Positions 21,286 through 33,099 of a DNA stretch of 64,000 nt are shown in pieces. The notes under the pieces were generated by a model that did not search any database, was not told where the DNA came from, and worked only from the letters and a program-made list of their open reading frames with translations. The translations under genes were made by a program, and so were the position numbers. Origin of the DNA: Piezodorus guildinii (Eukaryota > Arthropoda > Insecta > Hemiptera > Pentatomidae); assembly GCA_023052935.1 (NCBI GenBank), contig CM041297.1, forward strand, positions 96,680,484 to 96,744,483, given 5' to 3'. The first letter of the stretch is position 1; the number at the start of each line of letters is the position of its first letter.

Positions 21286-21665
21286 ATCTGGTGCGCGCAA
21301 CTCACGTAATTCACTCACCTCTGTTGTTATAAACAATTTCACAAAAACAATGTTTTATTGAATAATATTACACTCTGTCTTAATTCGGACTATAATCAAT
21401 TTCAAAAATTTTTAAATAAAGTAGGAGATGAAAAAAAGAAGTTTGAGTTTTAGTTTCGATAGAAACATGTGTTTTATTAGATAATCTATATTTTTATCTT
21501 CAACAATAATTAAGTTTTATCCTCTTTTCATCGGTCTCCATTACCTCTTACAACATTCTGTATAAGATAATATTTTTTTTCAAAAATCTTTAGGTTCCCA
21601 AAGGTATATTTTACATCCATATTACTCATGTTAAAAAAACATAAGTAATATAGATATGAATTCTA
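21286..21665 (+). mobile_element. Family H copy H3, left part
   Basis: Left-end signature tctggtgcgcgcaactcac, then cactcacctctgttgtt, the tttcgatagaaacatgtgtt box, gtataagataatatttttt and cccaaaggtatatttta. It is truncated where a local inverted repeat (ccatattactcatg / cataagtaatatag) follows. Confidence 0.8.
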
Positions 21666-21719
21666 GATAAATAATATATAATGAATATTAGTGGCTATAA
21701 TCACTAAGCAATATATTGT

Positions 21720-21900
21720 ATAAGGTTCTTAGCCTGCCAGGTTTGAAAGGATGGGGTTTTGAATCCGTCCTTAGTTAATATTTTTAACGGTGATTGTTAA
21801 AAAGGAATCTTATAATACCCAAGACATTGAATATTATTTTCAGAAGGTAATGCACATTTTAATGTCCTCTGGGTCTAAATAACTTGATCTCGCAAAATAG
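21720..21900 (+). mobile_element. Possible highly diverged tRNA-like SINE
   Basis: A B-box-like gggttttgaatccg and a tRNA-like arm are followed by unique sequence. No second copy was found in the window. Weak call. Confidence 0.25.
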
Positions 21901-22319
21901 TACATATATTAGCAGATTAGATTAATTATGAAAACTTTTAAGAAATGAATTGATTAAATTATGGTTTTTGGGGATTCTGTAATACATCTTAATCTTAAAT
22001 AATTATGTTGGTGGTGTCAATTGACTACCCAACAAATTCTAGGAAATCTATTTATGAAAGCTACCAACGTTTCCAAACAAAGAAGTAAGAATTCATCCAA
22101 AACCACAAAAATCCATTTTTGAATACTACTCAAAAAAATCAAATTTAAACTCACGTGGATTTACGCCTCACATACTCAACAAAGAAACCCTACGTACCGG
22201 TTGCAATTACAACCCCTGTATATGGTTGTAAGTACAACAACTAACAGTTAACGAACTCTCTACTCCCGTTTTCACGACACGGATAAGACAATAGACTTAT
22301 AAAGTACGTGTCATTAACT

Positions 22320-22516
22320 GAAATGGTTGTTAGAAGAAGGCTAAAAAGAAGCTGGATAAGAGACCTTTTCTTCTAGATTTAAGCCTAGGAAGGGGTGCTT
22401 CTGGGCACTTTCCTTCCCCATGCCTGCTTATGTTTCTATATCACATTTGCTTATTGTCACTCATTGCTTTTGACTAGTGGAAATAGCATTATGAAGATTA
22501 AAAAAAAAAAAAAATT
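22320..22516 (+). mobile_element. Jockey-type C-terminus and 3' UTR (J10)
   Basis: A reading of RRRLKRSWIRDLFF followed by a stop (about 22,335-22,378) is the family C-terminal signature (RRLKRxWxRDLxx-stop in J3, J4, J9). It is followed by a short 3' UTR and poly(A) at 22,500-22,514. The 5' limit is uncertain. Confidence 0.7.
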
Positions 22517-22597
22517 ACATATATTAATACATGATATTTGAAATTTTCTTTCTAGTGAACTTTAATTTAGATTGTGGATGTAATTAGTTGACCGTTG

Positions 22598-22740
22598 AGA
22601 ATTACTGGAAGGAATTAGTCCGGGTGGCGGTCATTAAATGAAACAACTAAATAGTTTCAACTATTTATTGTTTGCCAACGTTTCGACCCCCTTTGTGGGT
22701 CATCATCAGGGCGCATGGTGGGAGAATGGAAACTCTACAA
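22598..22740 (-). mobile_element. Repeat family K (carries hammerhead-like module), minus copy
   Basis: Nearly identical, in opposite orientation, to 35,701-35,835 over about 130 bp. In element orientation: tttccattctcccaccatgc, the hammerhead-like module, caataaatagttgaaact (AATAAA), then gaccgccacccggactaatt. Only these two copies are in the window. Confidence 0.85.
22674..22712 (-). ncRNA. Candidate hammerhead-like ribozyme (family K)
   Basis: Minus strand: GCC, core CUGAUGA (22,703-22,709), U, hairpin GACCC-ACAAAG-GGGUC, GAAACGUU (22,677-22,684), GGC. Stem I is GCC/GGC and stem II is 5 bp. The extra unpaired U between core and stem II is also present at 34,149 and 17,653. An AATAAA lies within 15 nt downstream. 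Confidence 0.5.
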
Positions 22741-23049
22741 CTTTAATTTAGATTAATCATTGCAGTTATTTTTTTATCTTTTTTTTTAATTATATTTTCA
22801 CTCGTAGAATTAGAATTAATTTATAATTATTGTACTATATCATCTTTATTACAGTTAAATTGTTTTGTTTTTTAAATTAATTTATGTTCTTGGCCATATC
22901 TAGATCTTATACAATATCGAATCTAATGTTATTCTTAGGAGATTTCTTCTTTAAAACTTTAAATAAATGATTTAAATTCAGAAAGATAAGTTATGTTTTC
23001 TATAGAAAATGATTTTTTTATTATTTTAAAGATAATAATTTCATATTAC

Positions 23050-23625
23050 TATTTCTCACACTATTCTCCTTTTCCAGGGACAATAATAAAAAGAGATTCG
23101 GCGAATATTCCGTAGAAGAAGATGATTTAACACCGTATCTATCCCTGGAGGTTCCAGCGAGACACCTTGATAAATCATTAGGCAGGCAGGCAAGGAGGAT
23201 TTACGGTAGCTTACAGTTGGCCTGATATATGTCTTCTCTCTTTTTTTGCTGTTCCTTTCTTCCGCAGAGGAACGGGGTGAAATGTGGCCGATGGCCCCGC
23301 CGGATTTACGAGGTACGAAAACTTGTTCAAAACGAAAAATAGAGATGTCTCCTAAGTCATATTTATGAAAGGCAGGGGCAAGGAGGGGTGAGATATATAT
23401 TTGAGGAGAAGGTGGAGGAAGAATGGAACCCATGAAACAGCAGGAATGGCCGAGGAGGCAGCTACTCTCGAGTATAACAATAGATCTTGCGCCGTCTTCC
23501 TTGGAGTGCGCATATCTCCCGGGAGTACGGGCTGCAGGAAGGTGCGCAACCGGGATATCTGCATTAAGCATTTACAAACATTGAAGGAGGGGTCGTATAA
23601 GTATATAAAAAATGCAAATTAAAAA
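23050..23625. other. GC-richer unique island with overlapping short open frames
   Basis: A 171-codon minus frame (23,056-23,571) and shorter frames on both strands are open, but none shows a recognisable domain or biased composition. The ORF length may reflect GC content. A ttttccaggg at 23,072 resembles a splice acceptor, but no donor-linked exon was found. Candidate conserved element or unrecognised gene. Confidence 0.3.
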
Positions 23626-23784
23626 GAGTTAAAATTAATTAAATGAGCTTATTTTACAATAGTTATACAAAACACCAACCAGACAGTACACAGACCGTCG
23701 GTGAGTCGCTTTCCAAATTAAAACTTTAATCATGCACTTGCACTGAAGGTTGGAAAGAAGTTGGTTAAAAAATCTCCATCAATC

Positions 23785-24228
23785 GATAGATCTTCTATAA
23801 ATATGCAACTGGAGTGGTGGGATTGGCCAGCATCTTCGCACATGTTCTCAGAGTATGAGGCGATAGCGCCCTCTCTCGGGCTCCACTGGCTCTCAAGAAC
23901 AATGACGCGGCTGAATGAAAGGCGCTGGGATCTACTGCCATTGTGTCTCCACATCCACTTGTGGGTGTCGGGGTTTGATTTGAAGTTCTAAATGAAATAT
24001 GTAAATAAGTATTGATGTAATAAAGGTTATTTAATTTTTAGTTTTATTTATTTATTTTTTCTTATTCTCATTAGTACTTTTTACTAATATATAACTATTT
24101 TATGTCAGTTTTCAACATATGGTATGGATGGTTTCTTATAAGTATAATAATTATTCCCCTAGAGTATGGCCGATTGTATTGTTTCTCTTTCAACAAAGGA
24201 TAAAAAAAAAAAAAAAAAAAAAAAACTT
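23785..24228 (+). mobile_element. Jockey-type 3' UTR, second subfamily (J11)
   Basis: Shares tagcgccct.tctc, ctccactggctc, gatgcggctga-like and ccacttgtggg blocks with the J9 3' UTR (18,630-18,730), and its distal part matches J1. It ends in poly(A) 24,209-24,228. It is solo; the RT is lost by 5' truncation. Confidence 0.7.
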
Positions 24229-24264
24229 AAATGATCAAGTGTGGTAAATATCAGATAGATAACT

Positions 24265-24296
24265 TATATCATTGCATGACCGTTGGCCATGAAACA
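24265..24296 (+). mobile_element. SINE-A fragment, left of nested SINE-C
   Basis: attgcatgaccgttggccatgaaaca matches SINE-A body. The alignment continues after the SINE-C insertion at 24,568. Confidence 0.75.
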
Positions 24297-24567
24297 TTTT
24301 TTTTTTCAATGGCGCGACAAGCCCTGGGCTTAGCAGTGTAATCTCCTGCAAAGTTTCTCAATGTGAATTGTATGGTAGGACTGTTCACTCTCTACACCTA
24401 ATTTTGTGAGTGGCCTCCATTTGGCTCACGGGTCTCACATACCTGGGGGAGAGGCTGTTAGTAAATCCCCATTTAATTACATCCTTATAAAAGCACCGTC
24501 GGGACTGGGATTCGATTTCAAAACTTAAGCTTGTGAGACGCGCTATCTACTCAGCCACAGGCTCCCC
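24297..24567 (-). mobile_element. SINE-C inserted in SINE-A
   Basis: The minus-strand SINE begins (at 24,567) with ggggagcctgtggctgagta, has a B-box-like region near 24,505-24,525 and the body caaaattaggtgtagag, and ends gcgccattg plus an A tail (T-run 24,297-24,306 on plus). Target duplication: atgaaaca (24,289-24,296) versus aatgaaca (24,568-24,575). It matches 63,210-63,485 and 46,460-46,721. Confidence 0.88.
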
Positions 24568-24640
24568 AATGAACATGACGAATCTCTATATGTACTGAAC
24601 CCGAGACCCTTGATGGGTGGTAGATTTATAGAGAAATTTC
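24568..24640 (+). mobile_element. SINE-A fragment, right of nested SINE-C
   Basis: gacgaatctctatatgtact, gaacccgagacccttgatgg matches the SINE-A 3' end. The terminal poly(T) is lost. Confidence 0.8.
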
Positions 24641-24904
24641 AATTAGGCTAGATGATGATGTTACCAAAATATTAAATTTGTTTAATACAAATAACGTATC
24701 AAATAAAGTTTAGTAGTTATAGTAATTAGTAATGCTTATAAGAAGTAATTATTATTGATATTAATCTGTTTTTATATTTTCATTTCAATAGTTTATCTTT
24801 ATAACTATTTATTCATTTCCTTCAATTAACTAATTTATTTGATGCATATCTTTTTCTCTCCAATAGATCCTTCAAAATAAATCACAATAGTTCTACTCAT
24901 CCCT

Positions 24905-25168
24905 TTTTACTCGGCCTGCTGGTGTTCCTCAAGGCAGTATCCTGGGACCCATTCTTTACACAGTCTATACAGCGAATACCCTCATACAAGACTAAAACGA
25001 CAAGAAACCGCTCGCCGTTTTTGACTACTTCAACACATACTGAACAAATGGCCTAATAATGGTGACTATTATAAGACCAATCTGGACTTACGGAATTGAA
25101 ATATGGAGCTTTACCAAACCATCGAATTCCTCTCGTATCCAACAATTACAATTTTTATTTTCTAATAC
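24905..25168 (+). pseudogene. Jockey-type RT fragment with internal deletion (J12)
   Basis: PAGVPQGSILGPILYTVYTA (24,915-24,975) jumps directly to THTRLKRQETA-like sequence, deleting the catalytic box and thumb. IIRPIWTYGIEIWSFTKPSNSSRIQQLQ follows (about 25,065-25,150). Stops and frame changes are present. Dead copy, closest to J4. Confidence 0.82.
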
Positions 25169-25579
25169 CACCCAAGAGATTAAAAATTAAAGAAGTACAG
25201 GCGTTTATGACCTTGAGATTCTGCGCCTTATAGTCAATACAAACAAAAAATCACATGGAAAAAACTTTAAATTGAATTGCTCTAATTGTTGATTTTTTAA
25301 TTTAGAGTAGTTAAATTACTACTTTCAAATAAGTCAGGTAAAAAGGAATTCAAATAATGACTATTAGAATGGAAGACCTAAAATATAGATAGACCAATTT
25401 AAAAAAGAACGGATAATACATAAGGACGTAAGAAGTGAAATTGCCGAAAGAAGAAACGAACGGTAAAAAAAGTAGAATGAAAAAAACGGGAATGGAATAT
25501 ATAGTGGGAGGAGAAGCACTTAGGAGGAAGAAGAATAGGGGATGGTAGAAGAGCTTTTTAAATTAAAAGCAAAGGGTGC

Positions 25580-26180
25580 ACCTGGCAATATCTTGGGGGC
25601 GGTATATCTTGGCCAGCAAATTGTGTCGGGGCCCCATCCGTCAGGATTCCAACGGGGAGGGGGGCTTGCAATTTTTAAAATGCCATGAATTACTACTGGC
25701 TAACGGCCCGCTCTTATCTTAACTCACCGGCACACACCACCCGTTTGTTTTTAATTAATAATAGCCGAATTAACTGAAGGCGAAACACAAAAGATTATGT
25801 TAATTGCTGTTTAGGTTGGCGTTTTTTTTTTTTTTCATACCGAGGGAATAACTTATCGGAATAATTAAAAGGGATAAATAATAGTAGATAACGTGGTGCG
25901 GATCTTGTTAATGGCTCTTTGTTAATTTGTAAGTTATTTTGATTTCATTAGCAGTGTACATACTCTTAAGAGGAATTTTTATAAGATGGCTTACCGCAGT
26001 ATGTGTGTTAAGCGCGGCGACCTTTCTTGTTATATTTACAGTAAAAGTGGCAATTAGGATTTCTGCAATGCCGAAATTTAGCCTTTATTATCTGCCATTT
26101 AGCTTATCACACCACCTATAAAATCCGAACCATTATAATCATTAACTCGCTGCTAGTCTGTCAGTTTTAAAGGCTCGTGA
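25580..26180. other. GC-richer unique island, candidate regulatory element
   Basis: Balanced composition with agattatgttaattgctgtt, ttaattaataatagccgaa and gggcggtatatcttgg. A 60-codon frame (25,939-26,121) has no domain. No repeat match. Likely conserved non-coding sequence. Confidence 0.4.
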
Positions 26181-26617
26181 ACACAGATGCTGATTCCTGA
26201 AATATACTTTAACTATTCGAGAAAAACTCTCAGTAACTTATTATTGAACCACTTTGTTTAATAATTATTGCCTAGAAACCTAGGATTGATTTTTTTAATG
26301 CTAATAACCTCAATGTTACGTTAAGGAAAAAATATTTTAGTATGATTTTAAATGCATTAAGTGTAAAAAAATAAATAAACTTCAATTTGTAAAATCTTGT
26401 ATTTATTTTAAGTAAAATCAGATGACGGATTTAAAAGATAAAACTATACAATTAGGTTAAAAATTTCGTTTGGAATTGATTTTCACAATCAATGAAAGGT
26501 ACATTATAAGCAATTATAAGAATCAAAGACTTCGGAGCTCCATTCCAAACTTCATTGACACTATTCAAGACCCTTAGAGCCATAACTTGCAACCGTTCAT
26601 ATAGAAATTAATAAAAA

Positions 26618-26838
26618 CCTGAAAGTTGCAGCGGGATTTTTCAATTTGAGTAAAAACTCCTTAGTTATGCTGTCCTTCTTAGGGGACGTAAAAAGGTGGT
26701 CCCACGCCTGTGCAATGTCAGATAGTCGTTAAAGACCCCTATCTTGAAATAGGTAAAATATAGGACTTCCACTTCAGCATCGTCCGATTAGCCTTAGTAG
26801 CATAAAGCTATGTTAAATCAATACACAAAGAAATTAAA
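26618..26838 (+). mobile_element. SINE-B, head-truncated
   Basis: ttatgctgtccttcttaggg, gacgtaaaaaggtggtccca, gtcagatagtcgttaaagac, gcatcgtccgattagcc: the SINE-B body, aligned with 3,440-3,650 and 32,160-32,310. Confidence 0.8.
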
Positions 26839-26849
26839 CTATATATATA

Positions 26850-28560
26850 TTTTATTTTTTTTAATTTATTTTATTTTTTTTTTTTTTGAGAGAGAGAGAG
26901 AGGGGTGTAAAATATATAATATATATTAAATAACCCCCAGGTAGGTAGTTTAGGCATTAATTAATAAGTTGGATTAACGTGTAAATAACTATCTATACAA
27001 AAAATAAACGTAATTGTGCATAAATTAAAATGTAAGAAAAAAATGTGTTTTAAATTATCTAATTTAGATTGACAAATTATGCATTGTACAACCAAGCAAC
27101 TAACTGTATTTGGGAGCACGATGTTCAATAAAATATTTTCACACTTCTATTTTATTTTGTTTTCTACGACAGGAAATAGTAATTAAACCCCTATACGTGA
27201 TCCTTCCTTTATTAATTACGGAAATTGAGTATTACCCTATTTTTGAGAGCGATAGAGAGCTTTGTTATAGATAATAATATTTTGTTCTCACTTAACATTG
27301 ACGACTTTGAATATTTTTTGTTAGTAACTTCTCCTTTAAAATAATAAATTTAAACAGTTTAAAAACCTTATTAATTTATATGTATACACAGTTCTATATG
27401 ATATATGAAGAAATGTTATGTAATACCTTTTACTGTCTTAAATTTCTAATTATACAAATCTGGGCAGTTTTTTAATACATTTTTTAATCACCATCTATAG
27501 TTCTAAATTTTTTTTAAGATCTACTTATTTATGCCACTTCTTCCCCTTTCTCGATGAGGATACGATTCTAATTAACTGAGAATAAATCCTCAATCCTGTG
27601 CTAGAAGATTTGAGATTCTAATCTACATCTATGCGATATATCTTCAGGGATCAAAGTCAAGGCAATAAAAGCTGGTTAAACTAAGCCCATGTAGAAGATA
27701 TAGGGATGCAGAAGGGTAGTTCTCGAATTAGAATAACAGTGATTTCGAAATTTACATCCAATGGGGATCTTCTGTATAAATAATTTGATTCCAGTAGGAA
27801 TATATACTTTTTTCCTTGATAATCTACAGAAAGCTTCAGAAATTAACTGAGTATTGACCCCATGATAGGCTTTAAGAGATTGGAGTTTAGAGACATGTGT
27901 AATTCATTACTAATAATCTGTTTTGAATCCTATATTTACTTGTTAACAAGTGAAGATGTGCTTATACTTTTAAATTTAATTAGAGCATTCTGTATATCAA
28001 AATTTGAAACAAGTAGTAAAACAAGCCAACTAAAATTCATAGTGTTTCAATAAATTTTGAATCTAAGTAAATTCTTCATTCAGAAGAAATTGTTGGATTT
28101 ATTTAAAATGAGATATGTAATGGTATACTAGATATTTTGGTAAACAAAGCGTTTGTCTAACGAAAAATGATTAGCTCTTAATAGTTTTTTTTCGAAAAAT
28201 AATTATTTAGCTGTTTAATATATTTTGTGACTGTAAATCTAACTAATTTAAAGTGTTGAATAAATTTATAAAATGTAATATGTATATACTATATCTATTA
28301 AATGCATTAAATATTAAAAATGTTTAATGTAGTTAATAATGAAATACTATCATAAGTAATTATTTATTTAGTAAATTGTAAATTTAAAAATATAGTATCA
28401 AATACTAATTTAGTTTCTAGTTCACATGTTCAAAGTAAAAAAAAAAAAATAATAAAAACAATTTTTTTTAATGTTGAAAACACTTCAAATGAACCTCAAA
28501 AATATTACAGGGTACTATCACCGAATATAATTATTCTGAAAACACGCCAATGGACCTTCA
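26850..28560. other. AT-rich sequence with short (GA)n; nothing else identified
   Basis: T-rich run near 26,850-26,887 and (GA)n at 26,888-26,903. The ORF 27,862-28,053 looks random. No repeat family recognised. Confidence 0.35.
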
Positions 28561-28583
28561 TGGTAAAGGTGTAAAAGTTAATT

Positions 28584-28749
28584 TATTTTTATTTTTTAAT
28601 ATTTAATGAGATATATTACAATTTGTTTCTAAATGAACAGTTGTTATAGTGATATGAGACCACATTTATACACTATATACAGAAAATAATGATACAGTCA
28701 AATTACATAAAATATAATATATATACAACAAAACCAACAACCTATAATT
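28584..28749 (-). mobile_element. Solo Jockey-type 3' end with 13-bp TSD (J13)
   Basis: Minus-strand copy of the J9 3' UTR terminus (tgtaatttgact, tgtggtctcatatcac, aaacaaattgtaatatatct). Flanked by gtaaaagttaatt (28,571-28,583) and gtaaaaattaatt (28,750-28,762), one mismatch. Confidence 0.9.
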
Positions 28750-29209
28750 GTAAAAATTAATTAAAAAAACAAACAGAAAAGATGAGCAAAAATAATCTTA
28801 CATAAAAATTTATATTTTTCAAATCGAATTTCTTCTCTAATCCTTTCAGATTTTGTCAGAATAATTGAAAATAAATCCTGAAACAACGAATTTGAAAAGA
28901 AAAAGTGATATTCTAGAAAAAAATAAATTTTATAAAAATATAAATAAATAATGATTGGATTCCAACTACTAACGATAGTGACTTTCTACCTAAATTGGAT
29001 CAGGGAAATTGTACATTTATGTTTATTTCGAAATGATTCGAGTTAAATTGATTACGAAACTTTTAAACACATCCTATCTCAAACTTAGACCAAATCTGTT
29101 GCTTATTTCTTTACAGATATAATAATCATTTAGATAACGTTTTAAAACTTTGGTAAACTAGATAAAAAATCTACTTTCCTTTCATTTACAATCCTAAGTC
29201 CGATTTGGA

Positions 29210-29500
29210 TGTAATAAAGTTATTGTTCCAGGAGGAAGTTCTGCGGACACATTAGGAAGAGACAAATCATAGCCAATTAAGACCCGGTTATTGCGGGCGA
29301 GGAAGACATAGAGTGAGGAGAGGAACAGGTTGCCGATAAAGCCCACTGTCATTAGTGCCTCCTAATCACCTGGTTAATGCCCTCTCTTTTATCAGCCGGT
29401 TCACGCTCAGTTAGGGCTCATCCGTGTCGTCTCTGTCTCGGAGCAGCAGCGTCTTAGTCTTAATTCGTCCGGCATGATTGTCCAACAATAATTACGTATT
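29210..29500. other. GC-richer unique island
   Basis: Balanced composition with gcctcctaatcacctggtta, tatcagccggttcacgctca and cttaattcgtccggcatgat. No ORF or repeat match. Candidate conserved non-coding element. Confidence 0.42.
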
Positions 29501-29944
29501 ATGAACACAATTTGCTTTTAATACACTTCTAAATCCGATTTCGAGTCAATATGAAAATTAAGTACTTCGGCAAAAATAAAAGTAGATCGCAGAAGTGTTT
29601 CTTTATCCATTCGTCTGCCGTTGAATAGTAAAAGGGATATATTTACAAACATAGATTTAAAGTATTCAATATTAAACATTTTTCAAACGTTAAAATAACA
29701 TTCAGAAAAAAATAATTGGTAATGAAAGAAATTTGATATAACATAGAAAAGCTCAAGATAAAAGTAATCAAGTCGTAGAAGTTAATGATAGTGACAATAA
29801 ACCCCTTTATTAAAATTATTATTCTATGAGTTAGTTGGGAATGCACTCATTGGACAAACAATACACTCATCACCTTTTTGCTTATTTCTTTTACTATCAT
29901 CACGTAATCAGTCTTTTTTGTTCCTTTATTACTAACTTTATCAA

Positions 29945-30095
29945 ATGTATTTAATCTAAGGTCAAGATGTAGGGGATGGTAGGTGACATAATAGGGAACA
30001 TTAACTATATTTCTGGTGTCTTTGGATTGAAAGGACTGAATGCGTTTGATGTTATAAAATTTTGCTGTTCCCCACAGTTCCAAGTCCTTAGGTTT
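29945..30095 (-). pseudogene. Jockey-type RT fragment (J14)
   Basis: Minus frame MELWGTAKFYNIKRIQSFQSKDTRNIVNVPYYVTYHPLHLDL matches the post-RT block of J9. Both ends are lost. The downstream part of the same open frame (29,847-29,945) is unrelated to Jockey. Confidence 0.8.
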
Positions 30096-30839
30096 TATTA
30101 TTTTTCAAGGTTGATTGGATTATTCCAGCAACCAGATGACCAGAAAGTTCAGAATAAAATAATTACGAGTTCTCGACTAGGTGCCAGACGGCTTTTAATT
30201 CGGGATTAATCCCCCGCCCTCACCCCCTGGTCAGAGAAACCCCCGTATAGACTTCAAAGGCAAAGCAGGGGTGGATAAAAAAAATTGTCCAGTATTGTCT
30301 TGAGAATGAATAATTTGTTGTCTACTGTAAGCTGGGATTTCCTGAGGCCAAATCGTCGTTTAAGCTCTTGTCTTTTAAGTCTCATCAATATAAAGGACCA
30401 ATTTAACTTATACCAAATTTAAAATATGACATCTTGACTTTTTAGCACCCAAATAACTAGCTTAAGTAGCTTATTTATCATATTATAACACATAGGTATG
30501 TATATTTACATTCATTCTTTTTGTAATATTATTATTCCTTTTTCTTTTAAGAGTAAAAAAAATGGCTATGCAACCTGAATATAATCTCCTTAGAGGACGC
30601 TATGACCTATAGAACGATGTCATTTTCACAATAAGGCTTTGACAATACTAGCAGAAAACATTAAAATTATGCGATTATTTTAAATAAAGGCTTATAATTA
30701 TTTTTCAAACATTTTTCTATATTTGCGATTTTAAGGCTAGAGTGTTTTTGTAGGCAATCTTCATCCATTTATTTAGTTCAAATTATTACCTTTAAAATCA
30801 AACTCTTTCGACAGCAGAACACCCATAGGCTATCTCACA

Positions 30840-31290
30840 TCAACTATATATTTTATTTCACCATTAGCTCACGTTAGAGGCTACCCGTTCTCCAGGCTAA
30901 TGGCTACCTGGAGAGGCTGGATAAATTAAAGGAAATAATATTGGAGAGGGTGAGATCTCCAAGGCGCATCAGCCGCTGGATCCTAACAAGAGCTCTTCTA
31001 ATGAAAGGGAGAAGGCTAGGCTCCGAGGTTAACTCTCCTTTTTTATTCAAACCCTCTTATGATTTATGACTTCATTATCTCTCCTGGGGAATATTAAATC
31101 AATGGCCTAACTATTAATCAATTGTTGCCTTTTTAGTTTTGTTTCTCCATGGCCGTACTCTCTCCCTCCAGCCGAAGCAGAAGATACAATCGCAGCGAAT
31201 CACTTAGTCCTCCGCTCGGTGGTCCGATGGATCTCTTCCCACCCGCACGACCTCCTCAATCTGTGAAATATTTCGTGTTTATCTAATGCC
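30840..31290. other. GC-richer unique island, candidate regulatory element
   Basis: Contains ggctaatggctacctggaga, ctatcaat-like ATTA sites (ctattaatcaattgttgcc), gccgaagcagaagatacaat and ctccgctcggtggtccgat. No ORF or repeat match. Confidence 0.4.
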
Positions 31291-32032
31291 TTCACGAAAT
31301 TAATGGTTTCACCGAAAAAGAAAAAAATATATATATGGTGAAGCGAATTGGAGCCTGATATTACACACGATTTATCAGTTAAGCTTAACGAGATTCATAT
31401 TTGGCTCCTCGATATTAATAGAAGCAATAGGCTACAAGATAAATAATAATTATTTAAATAAACCCAAGATGAATCATGTTTAGAAATTTTTCATTTTTTT
31501 TTCTAAAGTGGTGGTCCATATTTAAATTTTACTTTTGCTTCAATAAACGGTTCAAATAAGAATACTTGTTTCTTAGTAAGCACTTTTTCCTCCAAAATCC
31601 TCAAAAAAAAAAAAAAAAAATTGCATTTCATTATCCACAGATGAAGGTTATTATATCCAGTTATCAGATAAAATTTTTATACCTGTTACAGTTGACTTCC
31701 GTTTTCTTTTGGGTGTCTATTTTATAGTAACAAACGTGCCCCACTTTACCTTAGGTAAAAACCTTAGGCCTTTTTACACCTTGTACAAGTTCCAACCTAA
31801 AGCAACAAATTTATAAATCGTGGTTGCAAATACTTATAAAGCTAACTTATCTTCACATCAGTGTTTTCCCTATAATATATGGGTTCAAACATTAATGCTT
31901 CCGATAGAACTCAACAAGAGAATAATTAAAAATTTCATGTTTTAACTTTCTATTATAAAACTATTTAATTGGTTAAATAGAATATTTACTTAAAATGATT
32001 TGTATTAAACATGAAGCATGCAATATAATAAG

Positions 32033-32320
32033 TCGGTCACCTTTAGCATAATGGCTAGAATAACAACCTTCTATATTCAAGGTCAAGGGTTCAACCCTGC
32101 AGATGGAAAATCCTCCCCTAAGAATAAAATTATTCAATAGAAGAAAAAATAGATACAAAAATAGTTATGCCGTCCTTCGGAGCGGACAAAAAAGTGCGAT
32201 GTCAGATACTTGTTAAGAATCTCTATCCTAATTAAACTTGGATAAGCAAAATTTAGGACTTACTGTACCATCGTCTGATTAGCCACAGTAGAATAACGTG
32301 ACGATAAATAAACAAACGAA
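32033..32320 (+). mobile_element. SINE-B with tRNA-like head
   Basis: A-box-like tttagcataatggctaga and B-box-like ggttcaaccct, body tatgccgtccttcggagcgg, gtcagatacttgttaaga and catcgtctgattagccac, ending ataaataaac. Best preserved SINE-B head in the window. Confidence 0.82.
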
Positions 32321-33099
32321 TTATACAATATAAAGCAGTTTTCTTAAGCTACTCATCGGACAAGCATATTTTATATATCCAAAAAATTTAAAATGTTCAT
32401 ATACATTAGTACCTAGTTGATCCTTTAAGTATATTTGTATCTTCATCGATTAATTATATAGTAATAAATTATATAGTAACGTATAGTAAATTAGTAGGAA
32501 CTTTGAAAAATGAAGGAATATTAATTTAGTTCAAAACAATCAATAGAAAGCTTTCTAAATTTATGGATCGAATTTATGGAAATGTAAACCTCCTTATGAA
32601 ATGAGCAGTTCATAGAAAAAAAAATTAATTAACTAACAAACCTACTCTTGTCATGAAGAAAATCGTGAAAATAATAATATTTATATATGGTTGGGCGCCA
32701 GATTTTCCGATTGGCAGTAGAAAATTATTTACTTACATCAATAAGAATACTTCGCAGAGCAGAAAGGTAGTTCGTAGTTAATATAATATTGATCTAAAAA
32801 TTATTTCTGAAAAAAAGAGGCAAATAAACGATGACAATATTGAACAGAAACATGACACAAGAGAATAGCAGTTCCTATTGGCTCAGTGTTGTACATAGGT
32901 TAGTTTTTAAAATAAAATTAAAAACTCTAGTAATTCAGACTATAACTTTCAACATTGCTACTGGATACATGTTGGTATAATACAGCAGATGCATGTTCAT
33001 GTTCTTCGTACTTAGAGTAAGAATTAACCGACAAAAAAAAAACGGTGTTGCCCCGAAATTACATGGAAATGTATTCATGGTAATGAAGGAGTGGTTACA

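Noticed and set aside
22677..22712. Rho-independent terminator-like hairpin
   Set aside because: Window is eukaryotic; the hairpin fits the CUGAUGA...GAAACGUU module better and is not followed by a T-run.
23056..23571. 171-codon minus ORF as a host gene
   Set aside because: No domain, no splice context, and competing open frames on both strands of a GC-rich patch.
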